A DNA stretch of 13,488 bases from Chloroflexota bacterium (GTDB taxonomy: Bacteria; Chloroflexota; Anaerolineae; 4572-78), in assembly GCA_024278015.1 (NCBI GenBank), contig JAJRUC010000360.1, positions 1 through 13,488 on the forward strand, written 5' to 3'. The notes beneath the pieces are model-generated. The model had not been told where the DNA came from and did no database searches. It saw nothing but the letters and a program-made list of their open reading frames with translations. The position numbers were made by a program, and so were the translations under genes. Positions within the stretch are counted from its first letter, which is position 1. Each line of letters begins with the position of its first letter. Positions 12,571 through 13,488 of the stretch are shown one piece after another.

Positions 12571-13488
12571 TTAGCCCCCAATTTGACTCATTGTGCGCAA
12601 TTCGGGGTGAATGCCGGCTTCCAGTTTGTGGCCCCAGGGTTTGTGGGTGACAGCTTGTTTGAACAGGGCCACCAGGTCGCGGTGCGTGCCGCCGCCGCGC
12701 AGGGTTTCTCTGAAGCTGATTTCTTTATCGGAGAGCAGGCATAACCGGATTTTACCATCGGAGGTGACGCGCATCCGGTTGCAATCGTCGCAATACGGGT
12801 TACTGACCGGGCTAATGAAGCCGAGCGTACCTTCTGCGCCGGGCAGGTGGAACAGCCGGGCTTCGCCATCCAGTTGGCCGCCGTTAAGGGGGAAGACGGG
12901 GCCGAGTTGCGCTTCAATCAGGGAGATGGTCTCTTTGGTAGAGACGTAATTTTCCAGAGCAATACCGGCGGGCGCGCCCAGCGGCATCAATTCAATGAAG
13001 CGCACGTGCCAGGGGTTCTTCAGGGTCAGGGCGGCCATCGTGTGGACATCGCTATCGTTAAAGCCGCGCGTAACCACCACATTAAGTTTGATGGGCAACA
13101 GGCCGGCGGCTTCGGTGGCTTCAATGGCCCGCCAAATGGTATCTTCCTTGGCCAGGCGCATTGTTTTCAGCAATTGATGATGGCTGACCGCATCTACGTG
13201 CAGGTTTACCCTGTCCAGACCGGCTTCGGCCAGGGGCCGGGCCAGTTTCGGCATCCGATAGCCGTTGGTGGTCATGGTTACTTCTTCAATGCCGGCGACG
13301 CGCTTCAGGCGGCGGACAATTGCTACAATGTCGCGGCGCAGGGTTGGTTCGCCCCCGGTCAGCCGCACTTTTCGAAAGCCGATAGCGGCGGCGGCGCGGG
13401 CAATGGTTTCAATCTCATCAGGCTGCAAAAGTTCGGCGTTGGGCACAAACTTCAGGCCGCGCATCGGCATGCAATAGACGCAACGCAG
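12571..13488 (-). CDS. moaA: GTP 3',8-cyclase MoaA (N-terminus cut by window end)
   Basis: The frame is open to the window edge. The first visible codons give 'LRCVYCMP', the second and third cysteines of the radical-SAM CX3CX2C motif; about 15-20 residues are missing. The ATG at 13470 lies inside this motif and is not the start. Other marks are 'RLTGGEPTLRRD' (SAM site), 'TMTTNGYRM', 'HVRFIELMPLGAP', the second iron-sulfur site 'NPYCDDCNRMR' followed by Cys 13 residues later ('LCLL'), and the C-terminal 'MSQIGG', whose double glycine is essential in MoaA. The enzyme converts GTP to the 3',8-cyclo intermediate, the first step of molybdopterin synthesis, together with MoaC. A small deviation is 'VNLHVDAV' where many MoaA have 'VNVSLDSL'. 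No other moa gene is in view; a DUF5996 gene follows by 28 bp. Confidence 0.95.
   Translation of the reverse strand: MRCVYCMPMRGLKFVPNAELLQPDEIETIARAAAAIGFRKVRLTGGEPTLRRDIVAIVRRLKRVAGIEEVTMTTNGYRMPKLARPLAEAGLDRVNLHVDAVSHHQLLKTMRLAKEDTIWRAIEATEAAGLLPIKLNVVVTRGFNDSDVHTMAALTLKNPWHVRFIELMPLGAPAGIALENYVSTKETISLIEAQLGPVFPLNGGQLDGEARLFHLPGAEGTLGFISPVSNPYCDDCNRMRVTSDGKIRLCLLSDKEISFRETLRGGGTHRDLVALFKQAVTHKPWGHKLEAGIHPELRTMSQIGG

Noticed and set aside
13468..13470. ATG start of moaA
   Set aside because: It falls inside the CX3CX2C radical-SAM motif, so the true start lies beyond the window.

Overview
The window looks like chromosomal DNA of an uncultured or environmental Chloroflexota bacterium, probably Anaerolineae-like. 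This is an inference from several traits: the GC-rich, gene-dense layout; the style of the GT39 glycosyltransferase and O-antigen ligase; the multi-GAF phosphatase; and a GGGAGGGTCAGGGAGGG palindrome of a kind I associate with that phylum. No marker gene is present to confirm it. No RNA gene, CRISPR array, transposase or phage gene was seen.

Left part (1-7449, + strand). The window opens inside a GT39-type membrane glycosyltransferase. An O-antigen ligase/polymerase family protein follows, with its own sigma-70-like promoter so close to the ATG that the mRNA would be almost leaderless. A 235-bp intergenic stretch then carries a hairpin, a second sigma-70-like promoter and a strongly folded 5' leader. 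That leader precedes a tightly coupled four-gene operon: a STAS anti-sigma-factor antagonist (RsbV/SpoIIAA type), an RsbW-type anti-sigma/kinase, a 931-residue protein with four GAF domains and a SpoIIE/PP2C phosphatase domain, and a membrane-anchored metallophosphoesterase. The first three make a complete partner-switching circuit (sensor phosphatase, antagonist, kinase), but no sigma factor lies in the operon. The metallophosphoesterase is translationally coupled to it and lacks the usual GNHD/E motif.

Middle part (7450-11202, - strand). In transcription order this is an ECF sigma factor, its overlapping membrane anti-sigma factor (a ZAS-like N-terminus without the zinc cysteines), a 210-bp gap with a perfect 17-bp inverted repeat, then an ABC-2 type exporter (ATPase and permease overlapping by ATGA). 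The permease gene meets the metallophosphoesterase gene tail to tail with no base between the stop codons.

Right part (11274-13488, - strand). An apparent operon holds moaA (GTP 3',8-cyclase of molybdenum cofactor synthesis, cut at its N-terminus by the window end), a DUF5996 protein and a short conserved-looking protein of unknown function.

The most noteworthy content is the coupled partner-switch plus divergent metallophosphoesterase operon with its structured leader. Next is the co-directional ECF sigma, zinc-less anti-sigma and ABC exporter cluster. The region therefore holds two separate signal-to-transcription circuits next to envelope polysaccharide genes.
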